A stretch of DNA of 64,000 nt from Proteles cristata cristata (Eukaryota; Chordata; Mammalia; Carnivora; Hyaenidae), in the NCBI GenBank assembly GCA_017311185.1, contig JAESUZ010004130.1, positions 62,001 to 126,000 of the forward strand, in the 5' to 3' direction. Shown piece by piece: positions 1-12,252 of the stretch (its first letter is position 1; every line of letters starts with the position of its first letter). Under the pieces are notes generated by a model. It made no database searches, had not been told where the DNA came from, and worked only from the letters and a program-made list of their open reading frames with translations. A program made the position numbers and the translations under genes.

Positions 1-7
1 CTAGAAA

Positions 8-38
<31 letters not shown>

Positions 39-39
39 G
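1..39 (+). repeat. A-rich tail of a CAN-type SINE cut by the window edge
   Basis: The window opens with CTAGAAATAA followed by (ATAA)n. The CTAGAAATAAATAAA motif is the tail of the younger SINE subfamily seen intact at 29.1 kb. The body of the element lies to the left of the window. Confidence 0.75.
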
Positions 40-128
40 AAGGTGGGAAGCAGACTGGGATCCACTAGCTGGCGCAGGTCACCAACAGGTGCCCCAGTGG
101 TGGCTCCCTGTTCCCTCCCGCCCTCCAG

Positions 129-3100
129 GCCCTCCATGTTGTCAACGCCCTGCTGCACGTGTTCTTTGGGAGTTACTTGGTGACTGCTGTCGAGAGTCTT
201 CACCTGGTGGTGCTGAAGTCTTGGTACCCATTCTGGGGGGCTGCCCCTGTAAGTAGGTGCCAAAACACGGGCTGGATGCGGGGTCTGCGGGCAGGCCTGG
301 GGAGACCCTGGCCTTTGGGACCGGGTGTAGGGTGGGTCAGAATGAGCTACTAGGAGGGAAGCAGCTGCCAGCTCCTTTCTCCAGGCTCCCTGCCTCTGCT
401 TCTGTTCTCTCAGTCCCTCCCTGGAGGCCCCGTCAGGCCTGCATCTCAGGGGAGCACCCCCAGGCTCTCTGCAGACTCCCCTAACCCAACACGTGCATCC
501 AGCAAGGGGAGGGCGAGCATGAGCAGGGGGCGCCTTCCTCAGGCTTCCGGACAGCCAGGCTGCCTGTGGACCCAGCGACCATCCCTGGTGCCCACGGCTC
601 TGTCAGGGTGTGAGAGTGTGGATGGCGCGGCTCATGTCCTCCCAAGGCCAGCAGCCAGGATGGGAGATGAGGGAAGACGGGCACACGCTGGGTCCCAGAA
701 GCTCCCCACAGCATCCTCCCCACCCCTGGGCCCCCAGGAGCCCTGCACACAGGCTGAGTCCCAGCGCCACGGAGCCCTCTCAGCCAAGCGTCCTGACCCC
801 CGACTGTCACGTCGGTCCACTGTCCCCGGCTCTGAGCGTTCAGCGTTCGGCGATGGGACTGTCTCCCCACGCAGCGCCGATTCCTCCCTGTGGTCCCAGT
901 GACCGGCACACAGTAGGCACTCAGCAAAGCGTTGAAGGAATACTTGCAGAAGGCGACCAGGGACCTCAGAATGAAGAGCTGAGAACTTCCACACCACAGG
1001 ATTCGGGAAAGGAGAAAGGGTCAGGGTGGATAGCGCAGCTGATCCCAGAGGAGCAGTTGGGGCCAGAAAACTGGGGGCCTTGGGAGGGGCCGGGGGGGAC
1101 ATCTGGGCACTGGGCACAGCTGCATCCCAAGTGTGGGGCCTTGAGTGCACACGGAAGACCAGCATGGCCAAAGCAGCGGCCACGTGGCGGCCAGGGGGAG
1201 CTCCTTCGTCTCGGCCACCAGCCAGCCACCAGAGCTCGGCGTTCTCAGAGAGTAGCCAGAAGAGAGCGAATCTGTGGGTTTCGGGGAAGCCCGACCTCTC
1301 TTGTGACTCTTTCAAATCTGGCCTGCAGTTCCTCATTTCAGGGATCTTGGTGATCACGATGGAGATGGTTTCGAAGACTTATCTGGTAAGTGGGAACGCT
1401 GAGGTCACTCCCTCCCGCGCCAGGCCCCAGCGCCCAGCTTTGCCAAGGGCGTCCGTGTGTGGTACAGACTCGGGAGGCCGTTCTGCGGGATGTGCTGGGA
1501 GCACGCACGAGGGTCCCTGAGGCCTGCCCCTCCCCCACTGCCCTTCCTCCGCCCCAGTTCCGTCCTCATGTCCGGCCTGTCTGGCCTCATGTCTGCCCAA
1601 GCCAGTGTCCACAGTGCAAGTCTGATCCCTCCCCTCCTCGGCGCCCGGCTGCCCCCGCTGGCCTCCCGTGTGAGCAAGTCCGTGTGGCCGGCAGGCCCTG
1701 GGCCGCTTTCCACCTGCTTCTCACCTCCCAGAGACACGACCAGCGAGACACGGCTTGGTCTTCCTCTGCTCTGCGCTTTCCGCGGAGAACCTCGCCCGCT
1801 CCCGCCGCACAGTCTCGCCCCGCCTTGACTTACCCCTGATCGTTCCTCAAAACTCAGCATCCACACCCCTTCCTCCTGGTAGTCGTCCCCGACCTCCTAT
1901 GGCTGCCCTCTGCGTCCCCACAGCTTGATGGACTGACCCGTCCCCGCATCTCTCTCCGGTACACTAAGCTGTGGGGGCAGTGGGCGTCTGAGCACCTTCT
2001 TAGCACAGCCCGGGGCGCCCCGGGGGGGCCCAGAGTAGACACACCGATGCGAGACTGGCCAAGTGGACTGACGTTGGTGACAGATGGACCATCCCTACCC
2101 CCTCCTACCTCATGGCCTCCACCCTCTGCCCCACAAGCCCTGGGGCCACGCCCACCTTAGAGCCGCTCAGGCTGGGCCGGGCTGTGGCTACGCCCTGCCT
2201 TCTCAGTATGCAGAGAGCACAGGGTGGTGTGGTGCCATTTGCCCGTAGGGACAGGGGATGCGTGGCAAAGGCCCACCATTCCTCCAGGGTTGAGCCCCTT
2301 TCGGAGCCGGAAGCCTCCCCCTTCCTACGTCCGAGCGTAGGGAGGCTCCATGGCAGGGACGCCCATTGTGGGACAGGTTGGAGTTTCCCTGTGTTCACAC
2401 TCTGTCCATCACCAGGGTTTGTTCTTGATCGGAGGCTCTTGGAATCACCCAAGACGGTGATGAATGGGGGCATTTCAGGGACTGTGACAGGTGGGGAAGG
2501 AAGCAGACCCAGAGTGAGTGAGCACAGGGCACCTCCGGGGCTCCTCATGCTCTAGCCTATGGAGAGGGGGTTGGGTGAGGGGCCATTTGGACGTCCAGTC
2601 CCTGACCAGGCGACATATGTGATGCCAGGATGGTGAAGACCAGCTCTGAGAGAGGGAGACAGCGCTGGGAACATCCCTCTTCAGCACAACATCTGTGGAC
2701 GGGGAGGCAGCCCCGGGGGTCCCCCAGTCCTGTCCCGCAGAAGGTGAACGCCACCTGGGGCCCCCCGGTGGTTAGCTGTCTCAGAAAGTCATGTTTAAAT
2801 GAGGAGCCTCAGGTCCAGAGACAGGCAGAGTCTTTCCTGAGGCCACAGAGCAAGCGCCTGGCAGGCCTCGACACAGTCCAGATCTGGGACTCTAACTTTT
2901 GGACATTGGTTGTGACTTTTGCTTGTAGAAGATACTTTGCCTGACGGCCCACGGCGTCAGCTTCTTCTGCGTGCTGGCGGGCCTCTTTGTCATTGCCAAA
3001 GACCTCTTCCTGGAGAGTCCATTTGATTTCCCGATCTGGACACCGTACCCCAACAGCACAGTGAGTGCCCCATTCCTGAGGGCCCCCTCTGTCCCTGGGG

Positions 3101-3777
3101 GTGCTGCCTTGGGCTTGGCCAAGAGGAGGTGTCTGGCTCTTGGGAAACCTTCCTGAGCCCAGGTACTGCAGCTGAAGCCCTCAGCCAGTCCGTCCCCACC
3201 CTGGCCCTCCCAAGGCCGGGTGCAAAGAGGGGTGCCGGCTTCTCACTGGTCAGCATCAGGGAGCCACATGAGGCCTCAGGTCCCTGAGTCCAAGCCCACT
3301 TTTCAGATAGAGCAACCAAGGCCCAGAGGGGAGAGGGACCCATGTGAGGTTGAGCAGCAGGTAGGCAGCAAATTCAGGACCACGTTCTAGAATGGCCAGT
3401 TCCCTGGTCAAGGCTCTATAAATAGCATAGCCCCGGTGACCCCACTATGGGGGAGCCTCACAACAGCCTTGCAGAACAGGCCGAGTCTACTTCATTACCC
3501 CATTTTAGGGGAGTGAACACTGAGGTCCAGAGAGGCTAAATTAGTAGACCAAGGCCACACAGCAAGTATCAGGGGTGCAGTGAGGATTCAAAACCAGGCC
3601 TATACCTTTGGGGCGCCTGGGTGGCTTAGTCGGTTAAGCATCCGACTTTCGCTTAGGTCATGATCTCGCGGTTCGTGGGTTCGAGCCCCGAGTCGGGCTC
3701 TGTGCTGACTGCCGGCTCAGAGCCTGGAGCCTGTTTCAGTCTGTGACTCCTCTCTCTCTGACCCTCCCCTGCTCACG

Positions 3778-3811
<34 letters not shown>

Positions 3812-6328
3812 GAAATAAAAAAACATTAAAAAAAAAAAATCAAAACCAGGCCTACAACTCTGAGCCCAGGGCCCTTTCAGCGCAGCGTGGGGCCCCTGAA
3901 GCAGAGGTGGGCCAGACACCCCACATGGTGGCTGCTGGCCTCTGGGCCAGGTTCGTGAAGATGGTGGTTGGCTATTCCTTATTGAGCTCCCTCATGCACA
4001 CACACATGCAGGTACACTGGCAGGCCTACACACACACACACACACACACACACACTGTCCAAATGCTCATGCTCTATGAGATGTGGTCCTAAGCCCAGCT
4101 CCTCCCCAGCAATAAAAAAACGCTCCTTCTCTCTGAGCCTCAGTGTCCCCATCTAAGTGGGGAACACTATGAGATGGCACTGAAGGCCACCTGCAGTTCC
4201 ACCAGAGAACCCACAAGATTCTACAGCCCTTCAACATCTGGCAAGTACTCACCGAGGACCCATGGGTGCCAGGAGGTGGGCGTAGAACATCGACTAAGAG
4301 GTGCCCAGTCCCAGCCCCGCAGAGCCCCACCAGGCCCTCCCCAGGCACACCTGGCAGCTGAAGCTCTTTGCTGCCCCCTGTTGGCTGGGTCTGACACACC
4401 TGCGCCCGCACAAGGGGCGCAGATACCCAGAGGCCCCTCCCTGTCTTCCTCCCTTCCCCACCCCCTCCAGGTCTACATCCAGAGGCTGGAGCTAGCTCTG
4501 CTCTGTTTCACCTTTCTGGAATTCTTCCTGCTGAGCTCCACAGCCATCACAGTCTGCAGGGAGGGCCACCGGTCTGCAGAGGTGAGGCCCTGGGGGACCG
4601 CAAGCCCTCCAGAGACAGGTGGGGACATGAGGCTGGGGGGGTGGGGCAGGCAGGGGTGTGGCTGAGCATGTGCTCAGTGGGGCCACAGACAGAGGTGAGG
4701 CCACAATCCAGCCAGGGAGACAAGGCAGCGGGGAACAAGACCATTCGAGGTGAAAATTGCAGAGTCACCAAGGAGAAAAGGCCTGCGGACCATGGAGCTG
4801 TCACAGGGAGATGGCCTGAGCCGGCAGGATTCCAACTTGCAGGCAGGGTGCAAGAAGGGACCTCCAGCAGAGACAATGTCATGGACACTGGCTTGGGGCC
4901 AGGACAGGGAAGGCCAGGAGAGCTATAGCACGTTCTGGGGTTTGGCTGTGGAGGGAGTAAGCCGGGGGGGGGGAGGAGGTGTGTGGCGGGGGTTCTACAC
5001 GACTGAGCATTTCAGGCTACAGGCACTTCTGCTGTTGAGCACTTTAGAAAAACATAACTTGAAGCTTAAAAAAAAGCAACCAAAAAACCCATAACTTGAT
5101 TTAGCTTAATCTTCTCAACAGCCCTTGGAAGTAGGTACTTACCTTCCCATTCTAAAGATAAATAAACTGAGGCCTAGAGAGGTTCCTTCACTTCCTAAAG
5201 TCAATCAGCCCATAAGGACATCCAGGATTCAGTCCGAGGTGGGTCCACCCCACAGCCAAGCCCTCGCCCACCTGGGGGTCAGCAGAACGGCAGCCTGGGC
5301 CCAGATACATTCTAGAACAGACTAGCTTCTCCCCACGCCAGTGACCCTGTCCCTGACCAGAAGTGATTTTTCTAGGTTCATTTCTTTAAAGGAAAAAAGT
5401 TCGCACTGTAATCTGAACTTTTGAACACTAAAAGCACACGATCCCCGCCATCCTGCGAGTTCAAGGCTCCGATCTTTCCACATTTGTGCCATCTGCTTAT
5501 GGGGTTTGCGCTGGGCACAGATAGCAGTGTGTGGCCCTGAGCTTTATCGGGCCCCACGCTGGTTGTCCTAGTTACTGCCCAGCTGTCTGGCAGGAAATCT
5601 TCTCGTTAAGACGTCAGAGAGCCAGAGGGGCCTGGAGTCCCTGAGACCAACGTTGAGGCCCCTCCGCGGCTGCGGAATCCACAGTAACTGCTCCCAGATA
5701 CCAGCATCTGCGAGTGCCGGGCGCTGTACTGAACGCTGCGTTGCCCATCGCCGTGGCAACAAATTATCACTAATTCTACTTTCCCATGTTGAAGAGGAAG
5801 AATGAAGCCCAGCAGGGTTAAGTGACTCCCCACTGTCACACAAGCAGTGAGTGGCCAAGACGAGCCTCCCTCAAACACCTCCGTGCCCTCCTCTGCCTGA
5901 GATAACAGTACCAGGCACAGGCTTGGCAGGACCATCGTCACAAACAAGTGGTGGGGACAGGGCAGCAGTCACCGGGGACACTATCAGCACAGCCCCTGGA
6001 ATGTGTTCTGGCCAGGAGGGACCCTGGCAAATCAGCTGGCCTGGCCCCCTCCTCGAGAACAGGGAGAGGGAGAGAGGCACACACTGGCCTTCTGAAAGTC
6101 CCTCCATCTCTCGAGCTCAGTTTCCCTATCTTTGCGGGAAACTCGAGACTTCCCGTGGGTAAGGGCTTTGTGAGTGGCCACTCACTCCATGAACATCAGC
6201 ATCAGGGATGGCGGCTTCTCTTGCAGGAAGATGACTTGTCCCTTGTTCCGGACACATCGTTGGGGTTCAGGGGGCCATCGATGAGTCCTCCACCATCCTA
6301 CCAGGACGTGACTCTGGGTGCCATGTAA
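129..6328 (+). CDS. MS4A10: MS4A10, membrane-spanning 4-domains A10 (3' part, five exons)
   Basis: Tetraspan membrane protein of the MS4A (CD20-like) family; its molecular function is not established. Visible coding exons, all phase 0 with AG/GT borders, are 129-248, 1329-1385, 2929-3060, 4471-4581 and 6227-6328. Exon 129-248 encodes the first membrane span and ends in the family box [11 protein letters not shown]. Exon 1329-1385 (starting FLISGIL) and exon 2929-3060 carry spans 2 and 3, followed by an extracellular loop rich in F, P and W. Exon 4471-4581 (starting [13 protein letters not shown]) is span 4. The last exon carries the PPPSYQ cytoplasmic motif typical of MS4A tails and ends with TAA. 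Residues match human MS4A10 closely as I remember it. The start codon and N-terminal exon lie left of the window. The tail stops a few residues after PPPSYQ, earlier than in human. Its neighbour CCDC86 downstream agrees with human 11q12. Confidence 0.9.
3470..3600 (-). repeat. MIR fragment
   Basis: Reverse-strand match to the MIR core: a CCCATTTTA...GAGGTCCAGAGAGGCTAAAT block followed by 'CAAGGCCACACAGC'. Typical of the old mammalian-wide repeat; it lies beside the SINE in MS4A10 intron 4. Confidence 0.5.
3608..3840 (+). repeat. CAN-type SINE, young subfamily
   Basis: Full-length element in an intron-free stretch of MS4A10 intron 4, with the CTTAGTCGG / TTTCGCTTAGG / GACTGCC diagnostic bases and a CCTAGAAATAAA tail. 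The target-site duplication CAAAACCAGGCCTA flanks it at about 3589-3602 and 3841-3854. Confidence 0.92.
4028..4056. repeat. (CA)n microsatellite
   Basis: About 14 uninterrupted CA units inside MS4A10 intron 4. Confidence 0.9.
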
Positions 6329-7466
6329 GACAAGCCAAAGCAGAGGTGAGGAGGTCCTGGGCTTCCCCAAACTGTCAGGATTCACCCCACCCAGTCCCTT
6401 CTCCCTGCACAGTTCCGAGGAGGCAGCTGCCAGAAAGGGGCAAACGGTGCTATTGGTGGAAACACCTGCCCCGTGCTGGTGGCCGAGGTCGAGGCGGCCC
6501 CCATCCCTGGACACACAGGAGGGACCTCCGGGCCCCACCCCTCCCCCGTAACACTTCAGCTCCTCAGCGGGACCAGAGCACGGCCAGGTGCTACCCACCC
6601 AGGAACAGACCCCGGCCCCCATCCACCCTTCTACCCTCCCTGTCTGCCATCCTCCAGTCCGTGGTGGGCACACAGGGAGCTCGTCCATGTGGGGATGTGG
6701 GGTGAGTCACAGAAGGGAGCCTGAGAGCTCAGGAAGGCGTGGCCTTCAGACTCAACCTCCCGAAAGATCTCTAGGGGAGTGTGTGTCAGAATCCCTGGAT
6801 TGGGGGTGGGGCAGGCGGGGCGCTGAGTCAGACAGACTCTGGGACCAGTTCTTCGCCACACACTGTTAACGCATCTCCCTGACTCCCTGGGCCTCAGTGT
6901 CCCCATCTGTACCATGAGGGGCAGGTAGGGGAAGGGATCTGGGGCCTCGCAGCTGGAAAGCTGGGAGATAGGAGTCAAGTTCTCGGTTCCAGTTGTGATA
7001 TCCAAGGCTCCAGGTCCACACCGGCCTGCCCCGCTGAGCAAGACGGGTGAGGGAGAACCGCCTTCTTCCCTGAATAGTCTTCCCAGGACAGTCGGTGGCT
7101 TCTGTGATTTCAGACTGTATTCTATTCCCCTTGTGTTTCCATAAATTGATTTTTTTGCTCGCAATGTATTATTTGAGAGGGTTACTTTGTATCAGCAGCA
7201 AACAGGAAGCCAGTATCTTTCCATAAAAAGAGGCAAAGCACAAAAGTAATGGAAACACTGTGAAAAGAAACGACACTAACTTGCCACCCCACCCCTGCCA
7301 TCTCAGCTACCACTTCTCCGCCTCTTGCTCACTCTGCTCCAGCCACCCTGGCCTCCTTGAGGCTCCACTGACACAGCGGGCCCACCCTTGCCGCTGAGCC
7401 ACCCCCTTGCCCTTCCTCCGCCTGGACTCTCTTCCCTGGAGAATCATGGCACTCGCTCTGCCCAAG
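6329..7466. other. Intergenic or 3'-flank stretch of MS4A10, no gene seen
   Basis: Follows the MS4A10 stop codon. It may hold the 3' UTR, but I see no AATAAA close to the stop. A GTGAGG donor-like site occurs about 20 bp after the stop, so the annotated stop could sit in a non-final exon. No conserved reading frame is recognised. Confidence 0.4.
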
Positions 7467-7480
7467 AGAGATTGGGCTTC

Positions 7481-7709
7481 TTTTTTTTTTTTTTTTTTAA
7501 ATGTTTATTTATTTCTAGGAGACAGAGAGAGAGACAGCATGAGCAGGGGAGGGTCAGAGTGAGAGGGAGTCACAGACTCTGAAACAGGCTCCAGGCTCCG
7601 AGCTGGCAGTCAGCACAGAGCCCGACACGGGGCTCAAACCCATGAACCGCGAGATCATGACCTAAGCGAAAGTCGGACGCTTAACCGACTAAGCCACCCA
7701 GGCGCCCCG
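7481..7709 (-). repeat. CAN-type SINE, young subfamily
   Basis: Poly-T start, CTAGGAGACAGAGAG tail complement and head complement ending GGCGCCCC. The target-site duplication AGAGATTGGGCTTCT lies on both sides (about 7467 and 7711). Confidence 0.92.
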
Positions 7710-8439
7710 AGAGATTGGGCTTCTGACTCTGGGCCACGGCTCGTGTCATTTGCGCCTCCCACCGATCTGTGATGTAGGTTCTGTTGCGATCCCCATCTCA
7801 CGCAGGCTCAGAGATGTTAAGCAAGCTTCCCCAAGGCACCCAGCAGGTAAGCCACGCAGCCTGGCTTTGGCCAAGCACTCTGGCTCCACACTGATGGGCT
7901 GCCTCCTGACAGCTCCCACACGTGGCGACAGGGTGGCCTCTGCTCTCCAGGAGCTCTCCTCTCACTGGTCAGATGAGACTTGCCTGTACGACAGCCACCA
8001 CACTGTCCACACAGCAAAGTCGGCCCTCAAAGTCCACAGGAACCCCGTCTTCCCAGATGGGCCATTTGCAGCTGCCCGGGATAGTAGTCCTGCAAAACCC
8101 CAGTGTGTAGAGATGCCCTTGGGATCCCCAGGCCTTGCAACTATTCCTGAGGTTCAAGGTTATTTGAATTCCATCGTCACTTCCCTTGTTGCCACGCCTG
8201 GCTGTCACCTCTGGGTTCAGTTACTGACTGGCCTGAAGCCTCTTATCTCTGTTTCTGTTCCGCTGCTTCTGTGGGTTACAGCTGGCTTTGGGGCAGAATG
8301 TCAAGTGGAAGTCCCTGGGCTTGGACGAGCATCAGAGAGCCCAAAGCCAGGCAGATGTTTAGGACAATGCTTAGGACAAAGAGCCCGAAGGAACAAATCT
8401 TAAAGCTTGGCCATCTGGAGACCCTGGGCGCAAATTCCA

Positions 8440-8545
8440 GCTCGGGCGGTAACTTACTCTGTGACCTTGACCCAGACCCAGCCCCTCACGGGGCATCAGT
8501 TTCTTCATCTGTAAAATGGGAGGTTGTACTAGATTGGTGGTATGC
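8440..8545 (+). repeat. MIR fragment
   Basis: Contains the MIR 3' signature: ACTCTGTGACCTTG... then TTTCTTCATCTGTAAAATGG. Old interspersed repeat. Confidence 0.65.
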
Positions 8546-8830
8546 TTTGATCACCAATCAATGAAAAAGGTAGTACAGTGATTAAACTGGAGTGTCAAGT
8601 TTGCACACTTCTTCTCTCCATCTGTATCGTCTCGTGCATGCGCGTCCACACATATGCACACTTACATCTCTGTGTAAGCTTTTATATTGAACCATCTGAA
8701 AGTAAGTTGCAGATACCATGACGCTCCGTCCCTAAATTCTTCCCCCTGCATTTTTTCCTAAGAATGTGAGCATGCTGCATAATCACAATAGTATTATTAC
8801 ACTAAGAAAATTAAAAATAGTTCCAGAGTG

Positions 8831-8995
8831 GGGCACCTGGGTGGCTCAGTCAGTTGAGCATCCGACTTTGGCTCAGGTCATGATCTCACAGTTCATGGGT
8901 TCAAGCCCGGCAATGGGCTCTCTGCTGTCAGCACAGAGCCTGCTTCAGACCCTCTGTGTCCCTCTGCCCCTCCCCCCTCTCAAAAATAAATAATT
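8831..8995 (+). repeat. CAN-type SINE, older shortened copy
   Basis: Head GGGGCACCTGGGTGGCTCAG, short CT region, AAAAATAAATAATT tail. It abuts the next element tail to tail. Confidence 0.88.
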
Positions 8996-9216
8996 TTTTT
9001 TAATGTTTTTTATTTATTTCTAGGAGAGAGAGACAGAGAGACAGCATGAGCAGGAGAGGGTCAGAGAGAGAAGGAGACACAGACTCTGAAACAGGCTCCA
9101 GGCTCCGAGCTGGCAGTCAGCACAGAGCCCGACGCGGGGCTCGAACCCACAAACCGCGAGATCATGACCTAAGCGAAAGTCGGACGCTTAACCGACTAAG
9201 CCACCCAGGCGCCCCT
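8996..9216 (-). repeat. CAN-type SINE, young subfamily
   Basis: Opposite orientation to the preceding SINE, joined through the A/T-rich tails. It carries the young-subfamily bases (CCTAAGCGAAAGTCGG, CTAAGCCACCCAGGCGCCCC). Confidence 0.9.
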
Positions 9217-12200
9217 GCCACTGTCATTTTTTATACCTGCTTTTCCTACAGAGTTGTTGTTAAGAAAACCAACAGCTCACATCACTTATCAAAGAGGAAA
9301 ATGTCTAAATGGGTCTTTCTGTAACAGCTGAATGTCTAGTGTACAGAACTCTCAAATGTCGTAAACAGTCAGTTGACAGTCCTATAGTGAATGCAGTGAT
9401 GTAAACTCGTGTTCTTTCTTCTTAAAAGTTTTTTTATTATCGTAGGCCACGTGTAAAGGAAGAGTAACTGGAAATGGTCCTGAGGCTTATATGATTACCA
9501 ACCCCAGAAAGGGATTCATGAGCCAAGGGGCCAGGGGACGCTGGCATTGATGCCCCTGAGGTCATCGGCAAGTTCTAGAACTTTAGGTTTCTGCGACAAT
9601 GAGCAAACAGAAAAGGTGTCATGGTCCACAGCCAGCCTCAAGATGCAGCTGCTTAGAGATGTCAGCTCAATGGCCTTGGGGTGCTCTGTCCCCTGGGTCC
9701 CCCCAGGGTGTGAGGCCTTTCCATCCCCAGTGAGGACACCGCTGACTACCCCCGAGCCTGGGGGACCATGCGTGTCCTGGTCAGGGCAGAGGAGGGTGCA
9801 ATGCTAGGGGGGACAGAAAGCTCACTGGACTAAGAACTTCCTGTACCACTCATCGTGGAAACGAGCCTCCATTTTCTCATCTGTAGAATGGGAATGGTCG
9901 TTCCTTCCCCATGGAATGGTAGTGAGGGTCAGAGAAGACTGTGGATGTAAAAGTACCAACTCTGTGTTCCCTGAAATGTGAGACCTGGTCGGGGACGGTG
10001 TGGGATCCAAGAACATGGTGATAAAGAACATCAGTGCACGTGTGGAGGGAGGAATTTCCTTTTCAATCTCCTTCAATCTCTTGGATTTCTTTAAAGAGAA
10101 AGTCTCCATTTGGGACTGCTGTATCTTTAACGCCTGTCTAACACCAGCGAACGTCCCTTCACGGGGAGACAGCAGACCTCAGGCAGTGAGCATGGCCAGA
10201 ACTTAACCATGTGGGTCCGTTTTCCCGGGGTTTATGTTTATGGCTGTCTTCTACTGACAGCAAGTGACACTGGGTTCCCAGTTATGGCCCTGATTCAGTG
10301 TGTTCTTCCAGAATACGTATTTAAGTCAAAACAAAGCAATGATGGGTCCAGGTTCCTTGAGGGAGGAGACGAAAACGCTCTAAAACTGTAGTGATTGTGG
10401 CACAACTCTGTGCATGTGCTAAACATCATTGAATTGAGGAAAAAATTATAAAAAGAAAGTCCACTTTAAGAAGCCCATTAAATAATGGTCCAAGACACAG
10501 ATGGATCCATAAAAATTGCGAAGGTAGAGCTTGAATGACTGAAGTCTGGGAAGCAAGGAAAGTTGACCTGCTCACCCCACCCTGTTTACAGGAAGGAAGC
10601 AGGTTTGCACTCTGTGGTTGGGTTGAGACGCTCACTTGGACCCTTGAAACTGATTTGACCTCCTAGCCTTATGGAACTTTTCTTCTTCCATGGGAGATTC
10701 TTCATGGGTGATCTCACTAACCCCTCGTGTGGCAGATGGAGGAAACTGAGGCCCAAGTGACTCAGCAGGCCCTAGACTAAGATGAGGCTGGAGCCCAAGT
10801 CTGCGGCTCTTGCCCCACTGCCCGTGACATGCCCCCCCCCACCTTTCCTGGGAATCTTGGGAATGAGGCAGGCAGCTGTCTGCATCCAGCCCCAAGTTCC
10901 TGTGACCTACAGTGTCATCCGGTCCATAGGACAGTCCCCAAAAACCTTAACCCCATCCCTACCCCAGGAACATCAAGAGAAGCCTCAAAGCCATGTCCTT
11001 CTCCCCCCGTGGATCCCTGTCCTCAAGGCAGGTCATGGAAGCATCGTGCTCATTTCCTCCTTCTTTCCTTCCACAGGTGAAGATCGATGCCCACCGTGCT
11101 GTGTCTGGAGGAAGACCACCAAGGGCAACCACAACACAGTCCTGGCATCTCTGGGGTGGAGCCAGGCACGAACGATCACACAAATAAATATGCAACTGCT
11201 GTAAGGGGGACAGGTGTTGTGAAGACTGTGATAGGGACCCAATCCGGAATACCCCCCGGGGTGAGGCAGAGGATAGTCCTCTCCTCTGGAGGTTGTCTTC
11301 GTGGAGTCCTGAAGGCTGCCCAGCGTTGCCAGAGGGGGATGGGGGCGCAGGCCGACATCTGAGGGGACCCTGCATTTCTTCCAGGCCACAGCCTTGAGCT
11401 TACCGGGCTGAGCTCTCCCCCACCCCAAGGGCTGTGACCAGACCACTTCCCTCCCTGCCTCCACATGCTTCCCCACCCTCCTGTCGCCTTGCATGCATTG
11501 AGTAGCAAACTGCCTACTATGTGCCAGGCCCCTGAGCACCCGGAGCTGGACACGGTGACCTGTCAGTGCTCGGCCAGGGAATCAGAACCAGGGAGAGACA
11601 CACAGAGAATTGTTGCAAGGCACTGGCTTCCGTGGCTGTGGGGGCGGGGCAGGCTGGTATACCAAGGGCGAGGCAGGCTGGGATACCATGGACCGGCGGG
11701 GCAGGCAGGGGTGCCGCGGGTGGGTCAGGCAGGTGTGTCGTGGGCGGGGCAGGCACCAGGTGGGCCACGCGGGATCTCCCAGGCCCCGCCCCAAGGCCAC
11801 CATCCACCTTCTGCCATCCACCAGGAGAGCTTCCTCTTCATAAGGAAAGCTCCACTTCTATTCTCTAAGCCTTCCACTGATTGACTCAGGCCCACCCAGG
11901 TTATCGAGGTTAAAGCCCATTCATTATGGGTTCAGTCACATCTACAAACTGCCTTCATTGCAACACCTAGATTGGTGTTTGATATGTGGGAACTAGAAAG
12001 AGAGGCAAAAAGGCCCCTCTGCGGGGTGGCTGTCGCGAATGGAGGTAAACACAGGACCACACAGGGGACTCAGGACCTGCGCACAGGTCGGGTGTCAGGG
12101 GAACGTGGGGGCGGGGCGCTCAGGGAGGCGCTGCAGGAAGGTGAAATACTTGAGCTGGGCCTCAAGGCAGGAACAGCGCCCTGTATGGGGAACAGCATAG

Positions 12201-12237
12201 GCAAAGGCATGGGATGAAGGAAGCAGGAAACAGTTAT
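9217..12237. other. Intergenic stretch, no gene recognised
   Basis: No reading frame with splice borders or family similarity was recognised. There are fragments of old repeats of MIR type (about 9860-9920 and 10710-10790, with CATCTGTAGAATGGGAATGG and GGAAACTGAGGCCCAAGTG) and a GC-rich minisatellite (listed separately). Confidence 0.5.
11640..11760. repeat. GC-rich minisatellite
   Basis: Three to four degenerate units of roughly 25-35 bp built on GGCGGGGCAGGCTGG / GGTATACCA / GGCGAGGCAGGCTGG. Units differ from each other, so it is an imperfect tandem array. Confidence 0.7.
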
Positions 12238-12252
12238 AAAATTACAAATGGA

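Noticed and set aside
632..1357. Overlapping frames of over 240 codons on both strands in MS4A10 intron
   Set aside because: They cross the true 57-bp exon and lack splice or domain support.
8831..8905. tRNA-like box sequences in the SINE heads
   Set aside because: They are the tRNA-derived promoters of CAN SINEs (A and B box remnants), not tRNA genes.
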